A stretch of DNA of 59,485 nucleotides from Agathobacter sp. (GTDB taxonomy: Bacteria > Bacillota > Clostridia > Lachnospirales > Lachnospiraceae), in assembly GCA_022769125.1 (NCBI GenBank), contig JALEKN010000023.1, forward strand, positions 1-59,485. Reading direction: 5' to 3'. Of the stretch, positions 18,349-27,509 are shown piece by piece (positions within the stretch are counted from its first letter, which is position 1; each line of letters opens with the position of its first letter). The translations under genes and the position numbers were made by a program. Under the pieces are notes generated by a model. That model made no database searches, was not told the DNA's origin, and worked only from the letters and a program-made list of their open reading frames with translations.

Positions 18349-18377
18349 GGGCTGTCACTTATTCCAAGTGACAGCCC
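18349..18377 (-). terminator. Hairpin terminator or attenuator after beta-helix gene B
   Basis: Perfect 12-bp stem (18349-18360 and 18366-18377, 5-nt loop), 14 nt after the stop of the gene at 18392. On the minus strand the following tract is only TTTG then A-rich, so termination is probably partial. This would let some transcripts continue into the acyltransferase gene. Confidence 0.65.
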
Positions 18378-18391
18378 CTATAATTTTTCTT

Positions 18392-20869
18392 TTACAAGTA
18401 CATGATATTATACTGCGTGTAATTCTTTCCTGCAATATATACCTGATGCGTGATGCCGCTTCCATATGTATTCATACCGAGTGAACCGCTTACGCCCTTG
18501 GCAATATGAAGTCCGTATGCAGCATTTGAGACGGTGTTATCCGCAATGTATACGCTTCCCTTTACCACATGGATTGCATTTGCAGATCCATTTCCCTGAA
18601 TCGTATTTCCTGTGATGGTAATCTTATATGCACTTGTAGATGGCTGGATCATCAGACAGTGATTTCCGCAGCCGGATACATTGTTTCCTGAAATCGTAAT
18701 CTCATTATTCGCACTTGTCAGGTTGATACCATAAGCACCTGCGGATGTGATCGTGTTATTTTTGATCTCTCCAACCGTGGACTTTCCGGAATCATCATAG
18801 ATGAAAATTGCACGCTTGCCAACGGAGGCAATTTCATTGCTGTTGATTCCCCCAGATACCTTCGACTTGGAATTGATAAGAATTCCATCATCTGTTGCTC
18901 CGGTTATCTTATTGCCAGAAACACTGCCGGCAACAGAACTACCGGAATATACAAAGATTGAACTCTTCTGTACATTCTTAATGGTATTTCCGGAAACGCT
19001 TCCTCCAACGGTTGCATCTGTTGTGATTGAAATTCCATATTCCTTAGCCTTGTCTACGGTGTTTCCGCTGATATCCCCGGTAACGCCCGCCTTATTATAA
19101 ATAATAATACCGCAGCCGAGCTTTGACCCGGATGCACTGTCGCCGGTCTTTACGGTATTGTCCTTCACATCACCGATGGTTGCATTCGTTGTTGCCTTGA
19201 TTCCATGGGTATTCCCTTTCGGGCCACTTCCGGTAACCTCGATCGTGTTATTTGTGATTGCTGTAACCTTAGACTTATTATAAACCGTAATTGCAGAATC
19301 GCCGGTCGTTTCCTTAAAGGTATTGTCAGAGATATTCTTAACGGAGCTGTTGTCATTGACAAGCATACCGCCGTCTTTGCATCCGGTGATCGTATTTCCG
19401 GACACAGATCCCGAACATTTGCTCTGACTGTAGATATCAATTCCGTATCCGATCATATCCTTAACGGTATTATCCTTTATGTTCTTTGCAGATGAACCTG
19501 CAGTCAGATAAATGCCATCATAGTTTGTGATCTTAAGAAGCGGATCGGATGATTTGACACCCTTTCCGGTAATATTGTTTCCGGTGATCGTGCAGTCCAC
19601 CGCATCAATCAGATGAATGCCGTATCCAGCAGTTACGATCGTGTTCTTGCTTACCGTCACACCGCTGATATAGTAATTCTGTGCGGCAAGTTTCTTGCCG
19701 TCCGCACCCTTTTCTGCTTTTTCGAGATTGACGCCATATACCTTGATTCCCTGAATCTCATCGGATTCCTTGGTATATTTTATCGTAATCTTATTGCCGC
19801 TGATCACGCTGTTTGCATCGTGTTCCACAGTTCCCTTATAATTCTTCTTTCCATCTAAGATGGTAGAGTATACAGAGTCTGTGTTCGCCTTAAAATATTG
19901 GAACAGGATTCCTGCGCCGCAATCTTTGATTGTATTGTTCTTGACCTCGGAGTTCTTGTATCCGAGACATACAACCGCTTCCTCCTCAATATTCTTGAAG
20001 GTGTTATTATTAATCTTGATGTTCTCATGGTAAGCACCCAGAAGGAATGTATGCGTTCCGACGCCTCTCGGCACATCCGAAAATGTACATCCGGTAACCT
20101 CAACATTCTTCATAACGGTTCCGTCCTGATATACATTGCGGAACACGCGCGTTGCACAAGGAATATCAAGCTGGAGTGCCTCATACTTTTCAGCCTCATA
20201 GCCCTCTTCCGGCACCGCTGGGCCTTCCCAGTCAATGAAATTACAATCTTTTACATAGAATCCATCTATGGCAGCAACTTCCACCTGATGTGCACATCCA
20301 CCGCCCTTAAAAGTAATTCCTTCGAGCGTGACATTCTTTGCATGTGCGATTCGCATGATAGAGCCTGAGTTGGAATCAATACTCTGGAATGTTCCACCTT
20401 TGATGGTAATGTTTTCAAATCCCTTATATCCGGCACATTTCTTGCTCTGGTTGTAATCGGAAGCGCCCTTATATGCGCCATTTGTTCCGGATTGGAGCAT
20501 TACATGGGATTCTTTGCCGGTATATTTTAGAGTTACACCTGTCAGGTCTAAGGTTGTATTGCTGAAAATACGCAGATTGCTGGTCAGCTTGTAGGTTCCC
20601 TTCGGTACCTTAACAGTTATCTGTTTTTTGGAGGTCGCACTGTCCCTTGCCTCTACAAGAGCGGCATTTACGATTTCCGTGATATCCTTGTTCTTATATC
20701 CCTTTTTGATCGTAATCGTCTTACCTGATATCTTATAGCAATCCGAGTAATCCGTCTTTGCCGCGTATACAGTCTCCGGTGCTGCAACAGCGGAAACTGC
20801 TGTGTAGGCCCCGATTGCCAAAGCTAGTGCACCCAGCACACCTGCTGCAATTTTTGTAGCTCTTCTCAT
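18392..20869 (-). CDS. Secreted right-handed beta-helix protein B
   Basis: An 825-residue exported protein with a signal peptide in residues 1-36 (ending AAPETVYA) and an AGGAGG ribosome site. After a short N-terminal pectate-lyase-like cap, nearly the whole chain is 20-22-residue rungs of the type ISGNTI / VSGNTI / IKNNTI, about 25 or more, forming a long parallel beta-helix. The core seen in protein A is present: AHAKNVTLEGITFKGGG, AHQVEVAAIDGF, EALQLDIPCA, LGAYHENIKINNNTF. It lacks the Ig-like and fibronectin-like ends of protein A. Lyase, epimerase or a structural surface role are all possible. It follows the GDPD-like gene by 19 nt and is probably the last main gene of the teichoic-like operon. 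Confidence 0.85.
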   Translation of the reverse strand: MRRATKIAAGVLGALALAIGAYTAVSAVAAPETVYAAKTDYSDCYKISGKTITIKKGYKNKDITEIVNAALVEARDSATSKKQITVKVPKGTYKLTSNLRIFSNTTLDLTGVTLKYTGKESHVMLQSGTNGAYKGASDYNQSKKCAGYKGFENITIKGGTFQSIDSNSGSIMRIAHAKNVTLEGITFKGGGCAHQVEVAAIDGFYVKDCNFIDWEGPAVPEEGYEAEKYEALQLDIPCATRVFRNVYQDGTVMKNVEVTGCTFSDVPRGVGTHTFLLGAYHENIKINNNTFKNIEEEAVVCLGYKNSEVKNNTIKDCGAGILFQYFKANTDSVYSTILDGKKNYKGTVEHDANSVISGNKITIKYTKESDEIQGIKVYGVNLEKAEKGADGKKLAAQNYYISGVTVSKNTIVTAGYGIHLIDAVDCTITGNNITGKGVKSSDPLLKITNYDGIYLTAGSSAKNIKDNTVKDMIGYGIDIYSQSKCSGSVSGNTITGCKDGGMLVNDNSSVKNISDNTFKETTGDSAITVYNKSKVTAITNNTIEVTGSGPKGNTHGIKATTNATIGDVKDNTVKTGDSASGSKLGCGIIIYNKAGVTGDISGNTVDKAKEYGISITTDATVGGSVSGNTIKNVQKSSIFVYSGSSVAGSVSGNKITGATDDGILINSKSKVSGGINSNEIASVGKRAIFIYDDSGKSTVGEIKNNTITSAGAYGINLTSANNEITISGNNVSGCGNHCLMIQPSTSAYKITITGNTIQGNGSANAIHVVKGSVYIADNTVSNAAYGLHIAKGVSGSLGMNTYGSGITHQVYIAGKNYTQYNIMYL

Positions 20870-20888
20870 AATACATCCTCCTTGTTTT

Positions 20889-22052
20889 CTATCTCCATGC
20901 TGCCACGAAAAACAGCTTCCGTTCTTCGTTTATGAGACTTATGTTTATGTTCTCGCCATCGGCAGCGCAGTATTTTGTGAATCCGTTACCGGCAATATCG
21001 CCTTCTGTCCGCCAGCTTCCGTCCGTGCAGTACCACACCCATTGTCCCGCATCATTGCGGCGGCGTATCTCCCAGCCAGCAAACTTTCGGAATCCTTTGG
21101 AAAAATGGTTTGCCATCAGTTTGTAAGTTCCGTCAGCCGCAAACGTAACATCCTCTATATATTCGTAAGAATCCTTGACGGTCCTGACAAGGTTCCCTCT
21201 GAGGACATTCTTCTGGATCATCCTGGACAGATGTTCTTTCGCTTTTGGCGTGCTGTTGTATACGATCTTGACCGGTGCTGTAAGATCCCCCGCATCAAAT
21301 GGGGTCAGGAAATTGCTGCAGATCGTATTTGCTCCCCACCGGAGATACTTTTGTGCTTCAAGGTAATTATCCACAGAAAATACCAGAAGTGCCAATCCGG
21401 CTTTTCTGACCTTTTCGATATTTTCTTTTGTTGCAAAAGCACTCTTCATCGCCATCGCACAGATATGATTATCAACCGAAAACTGAATATATTCATCCAG
21501 CTTGTCAATCGCATTTTTGATGTTGTATTGATAATATTTGAAATGATATACGCTGTCGATTCCCGCATACATTGCCTTGCTGTTTACCTGTACAAGGCAT
21601 CTCTCAAGAACAGATTCATTGTGTTCAAATATCTCAAGTATCTTCTCTGCCATACGGATTGCCGTCGGCTTTGGAAGGGTGTGCAGGTCCAGCTCCCAAT
21701 ACGTATCCGGGAACATCACCATATACCGGTAAAGCCGTCTGACATCCATGGTGGTCAGTCCGTGTACCTTCTGCTGGAGAAACATTTCGCGCGTCATATG
21801 CGCAAACTCTTCCTTATATGGCATTCCTGTCTTTTTACAGTTCTCCTCATTCCATCCGTGGGAGCAGACAAGCTCACCATCTTCTGTAAATAGGAAGTCC
21901 ACTTCAAAATATTTGTGTCCATGTAGCAGAGAGTTCAGTAAACCCTCTTCGCAGTTTAAATACTTCAGCCCCCGATAGCCCCCCAACGAGTGTGCCAAAT
22001 ATTTATTGCGGTACATTGGTGGAACATCTTCACAAAATGCTGTTTGTTCCAT
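20889..22052 (-). CDS. GDPD/PI-PLC-like phosphodiesterase with C-terminal accessory domain
   Basis: A 387-residue protein without a signal peptide. Residues about 18-280 look like a glycerophosphodiester phosphodiesterase TIM barrel: AHSLGGYRG replaces the usual AHRG start, FEVDFLFTEDGELVCSHGW keeps the E, D and H positions, and WELDLHTLPKP, LVQVNSK and LVFSVDN are later strands. The missing Arg after the first His may alter activity. The last 100 residues form a separate beta-rich region (GWEIRRRNDAGQWVWYC). Enzymes of this fold cleave glycerol-phosphate diesters, which fits the neighbouring CDP-glycerol polymerase gene 13 nt upstream. It could trim, edit or recycle poly(glycerol phosphate); this is inference. 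Confidence 0.72.
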   Translation of the reverse strand: MEQTAFCEDVPPMYRNKYLAHSLGGYRGLKYLNCEEGLLNSLLHGHKYFEVDFLFTEDGELVCSHGWNEENCKKTGMPYKEEFAHMTREMFLQQKVHGLTTMDVRRLYRYMVMFPDTYWELDLHTLPKPTAIRMAEKILEIFEHNESVLERCLVQVNSKAMYAGIDSVYHFKYYQYNIKNAIDKLDEYIQFSVDNHICAMAMKSAFATKENIEKVRKAGLALLVFSVDNYLEAQKYLRWGANTICSNFLTPFDAGDLTAPVKIVYNSTPKAKEHLSRMIQKNVLRGNLVRTVKDSYEYIEDVTFAADGTYKLMANHFSKGFRKFAGWEIRRRNDAGQWVWYCTDGSWRTEGDIAGNGFTKYCAADGENINISLINEERKLFFVAAWR

Positions 22053-22065
22053 TCATACATTCTCC

Positions 22066-25000
22066 TTACTTGTTTTTCATCAATTCCTTTTCGCTTAAGA
22101 GCTCCCTGATCTGCTTTGCGTTTTCAATCACCTGGACATAAATGCCTCTCGGCAGAATCTGTTCAGCAGCAATTTTCGCACTTTCGTTATGCGCAAAGAC
22201 ACCCCTGCAATGCCTGATAGCGAACAGAACGATTTTGCGGAAATATTCATCTCCCTGCATCTTCGCTACTGCTGCATTGCTCAAAAACAACAGCTTGTCT
22301 CCCGGCATTGCAAGAAGTGTAAGCAATCTGTCTGCATCTGCGACGTCATAGATCACTTCCACATCAAAATGGGCATTTCCAAACCAGCGATGGGCATTTA
22401 AGTAGTAATCATATTTCAAATAAGCTAACAATGCTTCAAAGCTTAAATCACCCTGCTCAAATAGTGCCACCGCACCTCTTCCCGTTCTTCCGAAATGAGG
22501 GTCGACCCTCGTACCAATAACAGAAGTGTTGTACAAAAGCGGGTATGCAACATCCTTATTCTCGTCGACAAGATCCCTGTCACATCCGACATAGTAGCTA
22601 TCACCGTCAATCGTCTGTTTTGTCACAAATTCATTGAGCATAAATGTCTCAATCTCATTGCCGCAGCTCTCGTCAAAGAATAAAATATTCCTTTTATCCT
22701 CTGTCGCAATCGGTGCTACACGGTCTGACACTTCTTCCTCACCAAGCAGTGTTTCGCAAAGCAGATATGCATTCTGTGTGGAATCATATGCGCAAAACCG
22801 CTCATATGCCGCCTGATCGTCATACGTCTTACCCCGGTTCAGTGCTGCAAGCACTTCTTCCGGTGTCATTGCCTTATCAAACGGAAGTTCGCTGATATCC
22901 ATATAGGTTCCGCGGACCTTCTTATATTTCTCATAGTCTGCACAATACAATACAATCTGTTTGCGCAAAGCAAGATAATCATAAAATACGCTGGAGTAAT
23001 CAGTAATCAGCGCATCTGTTGTTGCAAGAAGTTCATAGGTATCCACATCTGCCGGGAATTTTCGGATGCGTCTGAATTTGCTGTAATCCAGTGAATCACT
23101 GACCTTATGGTGCAGATTCACATACAGGATCTGCTCATCGGACAGATTCTCGTCTAAATAGTCCAGCAGTTCCTTCGATTCCGCTACAACTGCATCAACC
23201 TCCAGATAATCCTTCCATGTCGGCATATATGCATAGATCCGCTCTCCGTTCGGTGCAAGCTTTGCAACAAGCCCGGAAAGATCACGTTCTGCTGCCTGCA
23301 GCATCCCTCCGGTACGTGGATAACCAAGCATAAGCGTTTTGCCATTCATCAGTTCTGCGACCTTGTAGGAAGCTAACATGTTGTCCCGGGTATAGTCATT
23401 CGGATATAACAGGTAATCCGCGTCAATAAAGTTACGCTGGGTATTGCCATCCTTGTGTCTTCCCCGGTAATTCTTTGCTAATCCGAGCTTCTTGAGCGGA
23501 GTTCCATGCCAGATATTGATGTATACCTGTCCCGGTCTCTTCACCCATCCTTCCGGGAAAAATACCTCGGTGATCAGATATTTCGAAGTTTCCATTGCCT
23601 CACGGTAAGGTTCATCCTTCGTGACTGGGACAGTTCTCTTCCAGCCGTTTTTCTCGATATACTGCTCGACGATCGGCTGGGTATCTTCGTCTGTACGCAC
23701 ATAAATCTGAAATCCTTCAAATTTGTCTGAGGAATTCAGTTCATTTAAGATATATAGCATGTTTCCACGGACATGCTTTCCAAGTCCGAGTAATACGATA
23801 GCCTTCTCATTTAATGGATAATCATAGTAGAAATCAGAGATTCCGCGCTGACCAGCCTTGATCTTCTTCTCCTTGATCTGCCTGTCAATCTCTTCCTTCC
23901 GTTCCTTTCTCTCTTCGAGGTCATATGTGATGTTCTCCTGCGGCTGAAGTTCAACTTCAAGCGGAAGTTCCTTATGGAACACATGCACATCCTGATATCT
24001 GCGCATCTCCTTGTAAATACGCGCACAGTTGTTATGATCATCATAGTAGAAGAAATCGTCTGCTCTTCTTACATATTCTTCCTTCATCTTGCAGCCGTTC
24101 GCCATATACTCGCACAGAGTATCAATCAGCTCATCATTATCGTGGCAGATCTCGCCGAACGCCATGGTATCATAGAAGAAGGATCCCTCCTCATAGTGCT
24201 GTGGAATATCCTTGTGATGCAGATATACAAGCGGCTTGCGCATATATGCAAAGTCAAACTGGATGCCGGAAAAGTCCGTCACCATCAGGCTTGACTCGCA
24301 GAACATCTTCTCGTAGCTCATATCTCCGACTGCCGGAACGATATCTACATATTCATTCTTGTCAAAATCATTCACCTGTGCACTTACAATCGGGTGAAGA
24401 ACATATTTGATACGATATCCGTAACGCTTTGCCGCATCGATCAGACGCGGATCGTTAATAAGTGAATTGAACACCTTAAAATAAGTGCTCTCCTTAAACA
24501 GCGGATTGTAATCCCTCTGCTCTCCCTCGCTTGTACGCACCGGCACAGCCGCCTGCATACGCCAGGTAGGGCTGATCATGATCTGCTTGCACTCGCGATC
24601 CTTTAACCCATCATACCGTGGCACGCCTGTAAGCTTAAGTGCATTATAACCCACATAGTCATATACCGGGTGGCTCAAGTTCTTAAGCTCATACTTTGAA
24701 GCGCAGAAATACAGCCTTGTATTGTCTCTTAAACGATTCTGTGCCACTGCGATCTTCTGTACGGACATTCCATGCTGTACACAGCAGACATGGAAATTAA
24801 CAAGATCACGGATATAGCTGGAATTGACCATTCCAAAATTATTAAACGCAAAAACGGTAGAGTTCGAGATTACCATCATGTCAGAAAGCAGGAACACAAG
24901 TCGGTGCTTGATACTTCCTCTTACGAGTGGTTTATATCCTTCCTTCTTAAGTCTTGCATAGTCAGTTGCTTTCTTGTCGATGAGGTAATAATGCTTGATG

Positions 25001-26667
25001 CCATCATGCTGTGCACAGGCATACTTGTACAAATATTCAGATGAGTCTCCGCCCTTATATATTTTATCCAGATACATCCAGATTGGCTTACGCTTCATGA
25101 ATGGTCTCGCAGCAAAATAAGCCAGACGCACAAATATAAACATAAGTGCACGCTTGTTCTTCGCACGGAGCATATCATAATATAACTTCATCTCGCGCAA
25201 TATCTTCTGTTTTCTTCCCACGCGGGTAAATACAATGCCGTCTTTCGCCTTAAAGGCCATAAACTGACGATTGTCACCAAAGCACCAGTAGCTGTGACGG
25301 AATCTTCCGCTCATGCGGCTGAAGTGGGATTCATAGCTGAATTTGATCTTAATTTTCTCATCACCGATCTGGGCATAGCAATACAGAGCTTCTCCATTCG
25401 GCTTTGCCATCGGAAGTGACACGTGGAAAGAATGGGATTTGTATATGGTTACGCCAAACACCTTTGTATGTGCATACCGCTCATTGTAGACAAGCGGATA
25501 TTTCTTGTCCCCATACATGAAATACACTTCATCTGCCATCGAATAGAGGATTGGATGAACCGTTCCGTCAATCTCAAGCCGGTCATTCCAATACTCCATA
25601 AACACCATGTTGGTTTTCAGATTATTGATCTGGCCAAGCATGATGTTGTCCGCCCCATAATATGCGGTTGTATTTGAGAATCCGAGTTTAAATCTGTAGT
25701 TCTCTCCATATTTTAGGATGCCAAGTACCCATTTCATCGAATCCGGCAGGTTATTCGGTCCAAGCTTCCGCACATTGAAGACCGCCCTGTCATCCAGTTT
25801 CTTAAGGAGAGTTCCCATCGCGCGCAGGCAGTCCTCACCTTCGCCCTCCGGGATTACATGCTTATTCTTATTATTCCAATTACTGTTCAACCGGTTTGCG
25901 ATAGTAAATCCCACATGATACTGAATGAACATCGGGATCTTACCATACTTCTGCTCCATATGGTCTAAAAATGCCGGCCAGAAAACATTTAAAGAATCTG
26001 TATACCACGCAAGGTCATAGATGCCTTCAAAGAAAACATTATCTCCCTCTCTGGTCACTGCGCTTGTATACGTGGCGGTCTTGATATGAACCACCTGCAT
26101 CTCTTTCGCGCAGGCGGACAGCACAAGTTCGCGTTCAGCCTCCATGCCGTATTCCGGATTGATTCCGATTTCTTTGCAGGCCTTTGCCGACAATATGGTT
26201 CCTCCCAGAAAATACGGATAGCACCCTATCCGCTCAGCAAGTGGAAGCAGCATACAATTCTCCGCGTCAGCCCTATGCGAAAATGGAATTCTCGAGCCAT
26301 CCTCCTCAAGCTTCTGCATCATATAAATCTTGCATTGCTTGGAATACTGTTTCACAGCAGCATGTAACTGTTCAAATGCACCTTCCGAAAAAACATCTCC
26401 GCCGTTGACCGCAGTCAGGTATGTTCCTGTCACATGTGTAAGTGCATCCCTATATAGCGCACCCTCATTGACAAATTCGTTGTCGAAATAGGAGGCTGTC
26501 GTTTTGTCCGGAAATGCAATCTTCTCTGACGTCAGCAGCTCCTTTTTTCCATATATCAGCAATTGGACAGCGTCCTTGCAGGCCGGAATTTCCTTCAGAA
26601 GACATTCCAGCGTCTTTTTATTTTTTTCTTTCTGCTTGGACAGTATCCAGATAATCGACAGTTTCAT
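22066..26667 (-). CDS. Giant bi-domain CDP-glycerol glycerophosphotransferase (TagB/TagF-like)
   Basis: A 1533-residue cytoplasmic or membrane-associated protein. Residues 1-230 resemble a degenerate GT2 fold with no clear DxD. Residues about 300-480 are unassigned beta-rich sequence. There are two CDP-glycerol:poly(glycerophosphate) glycerophosphotransferase domains: the first at about 540-890 (QHGMSVQ at 631-637, TDFSGIQFDF at 797-806), the second at about 955-1310 (WHGTPLKKLG from 1053, TDYSSVFYDY at 1222-1231). Both keep the HG and D-S motifs. Residues 1325-1533 are another unassigned domain. It should polymerise or attach glycerol phosphate from CDP-glycerol made by TagD (30177-30575). 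ATGA overlap of 4 nt with the LicD gene upstream. Confidence 0.88.
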   Translation of the reverse strand: MKLSIIWILSKQKEKNKKTLECLLKEIPACKDAVQLLIYGKKELLTSEKIAFPDKTTASYFDNEFVNEGALYRDALTHVTGTYLTAVNGGDVFSEGAFEQLHAAVKQYSKQCKIYMMQKLEEDGSRIPFSHRADAENCMLLPLAERIGCYPYFLGGTILSAKACKEIGINPEYGMEAERELVLSACAKEMQVVHIKTATYTSAVTREGDNVFFEGIYDLAWYTDSLNVFWPAFLDHMEQKYGKIPMFIQYHVGFTIANRLNSNWNNKNKHVIPEGEGEDCLRAMGTLLKKLDDRAVFNVRKLGPNNLPDSMKWVLGILKYGENYRFKLGFSNTTAYYGADNIMLGQINNLKTNMVFMEYWNDRLEIDGTVHPILYSMADEVYFMYGDKKYPLVYNERYAHTKVFGVTIYKSHSFHVSLPMAKPNGEALYCYAQIGDEKIKIKFSYESHFSRMSGRFRHSYWCFGDNRQFMAFKAKDGIVFTRVGRKQKILREMKLYYDMLRAKNKRALMFIFVRLAYFAARPFMKRKPIWMYLDKIYKGGDSSEYLYKYACAQHDGIKHYYLIDKKATDYARLKKEGYKPLVRGSIKHRLVFLLSDMMVISNSTVFAFNNFGMVNSSYIRDLVNFHVCCVQHGMSVQKIAVAQNRLRDNTRLYFCASKYELKNLSHPVYDYVGYNALKLTGVPRYDGLKDRECKQIMISPTWRMQAAVPVRTSEGEQRDYNPLFKESTYFKVFNSLINDPRLIDAAKRYGYRIKYVLHPIVSAQVNDFDKNEYVDIVPAVGDMSYEKMFCESSLMVTDFSGIQFDFAYMRKPLVYLHHKDIPQHYEEGSFFYDTMAFGEICHDNDELIDTLCEYMANGCKMKEEYVRRADDFFYYDDHNNCARIYKEMRRYQDVHVFHKELPLEVELQPQENITYDLEERKERKEEIDRQIKEKKIKAGQRGISDFYYDYPLNEKAIVLLGLGKHVRGNMLYILNELNSSDKFEGFQIYVRTDEDTQPIVEQYIEKNGWKRTVPVTKDEPYREAMETSKYLITEVFFPEGWVKRPGQVYINIWHGTPLKKLGLAKNYRGRHKDGNTQRNFIDADYLLYPNDYTRDNMLASYKVAELMNGKTLMLGYPRTGGMLQAAERDLSGLVAKLAPNGERIYAYMPTWKDYLEVDAVVAESKELLDYLDENLSDEQILYVNLHHKVSDSLDYSKFRRIRKFPADVDTYELLATTDALITDYSSVFYDYLALRKQIVLYCADYEKYKKVRGTYMDISELPFDKAMTPEEVLAALNRGKTYDDQAAYERFCAYDSTQNAYLLCETLLGEEEVSDRVAPIATEDKRNILFFDESCGNEIETFMLNEFVTKQTIDGDSYYVGCDRDLVDENKDVAYPLLYNTSVIGTRVDPHFGRTGRGAVALFEQGDLSFEALLAYLKYDYYLNAHRWFGNAHFDVEVIYDVADADRLLTLLAMPGDKLLFLSNAAVAKMQGDEYFRKIVLFAIRHCRGVFAHNESAKIAAEQILPRGIYVQVIENAKQIRELLSEKELMKNK

Positions 26668-27509
26668 TCTTTTTCCTCACTTATATGTTCCTTCATCCAC
26701 ACTGTAAGACCGTGGCTGACCTGCTTCTCTTTTGGCGGAGGGGTCATATAATCCCCAAATATTCCCGTCAGATAGGAGTCTGTACATCCCGGTGCCGGAA
26801 ACTTTCGGTTTTCAAATGTAACCGTCTTCATCGGAAACATCTCATCACGCCTGCACCGTTCGCCCACACCATATATTCCATAGGTTATGGCTCCTACGTA
26901 TTTACTTGAATCATAGTCATACTTTTTTGCAATCGCATCGAGGTGCCGGTTAATCCGATCCGTCCCGATTACACGTCCCAGCAGAATTGCCGGCGTCTTT
27001 GCAATTGTTTTAAGGATGCTTGTCCCCGCCCCCAGCGTGGCACGGGATTCCGTACTCAGTTTGCGAAGGAAATTCGTCCGCCGCACCAATCTCTTTGCGG
27101 CATGTTCGTTCTCCGGCCAACCATCCTGTGGAAAAATATCCAAAAAAAGATATAGCTGACGGTAATCTCCGTCAATATACTTAGATGTTGGTCGCTCCAA
27201 TCTCGTATCCAGATGGATCATCTCCGCAAACGGAAGGGAAAGCGTGCCATCACCCGCTGAGATAATCCGGTACTCCGGTGCGATCGGTTCTTTCTTTACC
27301 AATACAAGCAGCCTCTCATAATCAGGCCTTGGCATGCCGACATCAATATCATCGTCCCACGGGATAAATCCCGCATGGCGGACTGCACCAAGCAGCGTCC
27401 CTCCAACCAGATAGAACCTTAAATCGTGCTTTTTACAATATGCAGCAAATGCATCCAGCATCTTAAGAAGCACGCCTTGCACTTCCTGACGTTCTAATTG
27501 CCGTTCCAT
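26664..27509 (-). CDS. LicD family phosphotransferase
   Basis: A 281-residue nucleotidyltransferase-fold protein with the LicD signature near residues 35-55: YLVGGTLLGAVRHAGF followed by IPWDDDIDVG, holding the metal-binding acidic triad. Known LicD enzymes transfer phosphocholine or other phospho-alcohols from CDP-activated donors to glycans or teichoic acids. Its start overlaps the SDR gene's stop by 1 nt (TAATG) and its end overlaps the giant polymerase gene by 4 nt, so the three are tightly coupled. A second, divergent LicD is at 31443-32336. The donor may be a CDP-alditol made by the IspD-like and SDR pair next door (inference). Confidence 0.9.
   Translation of the reverse strand: MERQLERQEVQGVLLKMLDAFAAYCKKHDLRFYLVGGTLLGAVRHAGFIPWDDDIDVGMPRPDYERLLVLVKKEPIAPEYRIISAGDGTLSLPFAEMIHLDTRLERPTSKYIDGDYRQLYLFLDIFPQDGWPENEHAAKRLVRRTNFLRKLSTESRATLGAGTSILKTIAKTPAILLGRVIGTDRINRHLDAIAKKYDYDSSKYVGAITYGIYGVGERCRRDEMFPMKTVTFENRKFPAPGCTDSYLTGIFGDYMTPPPKEKQVSHGLTVWMKEHISEEKE

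Noticed and set aside
21042..21893. Plus-strand open frame of about 283 codons
   Set aside because: Antisense shadow of the GDPD-like gene; composition rich in Cys, His and Arg without domain features.
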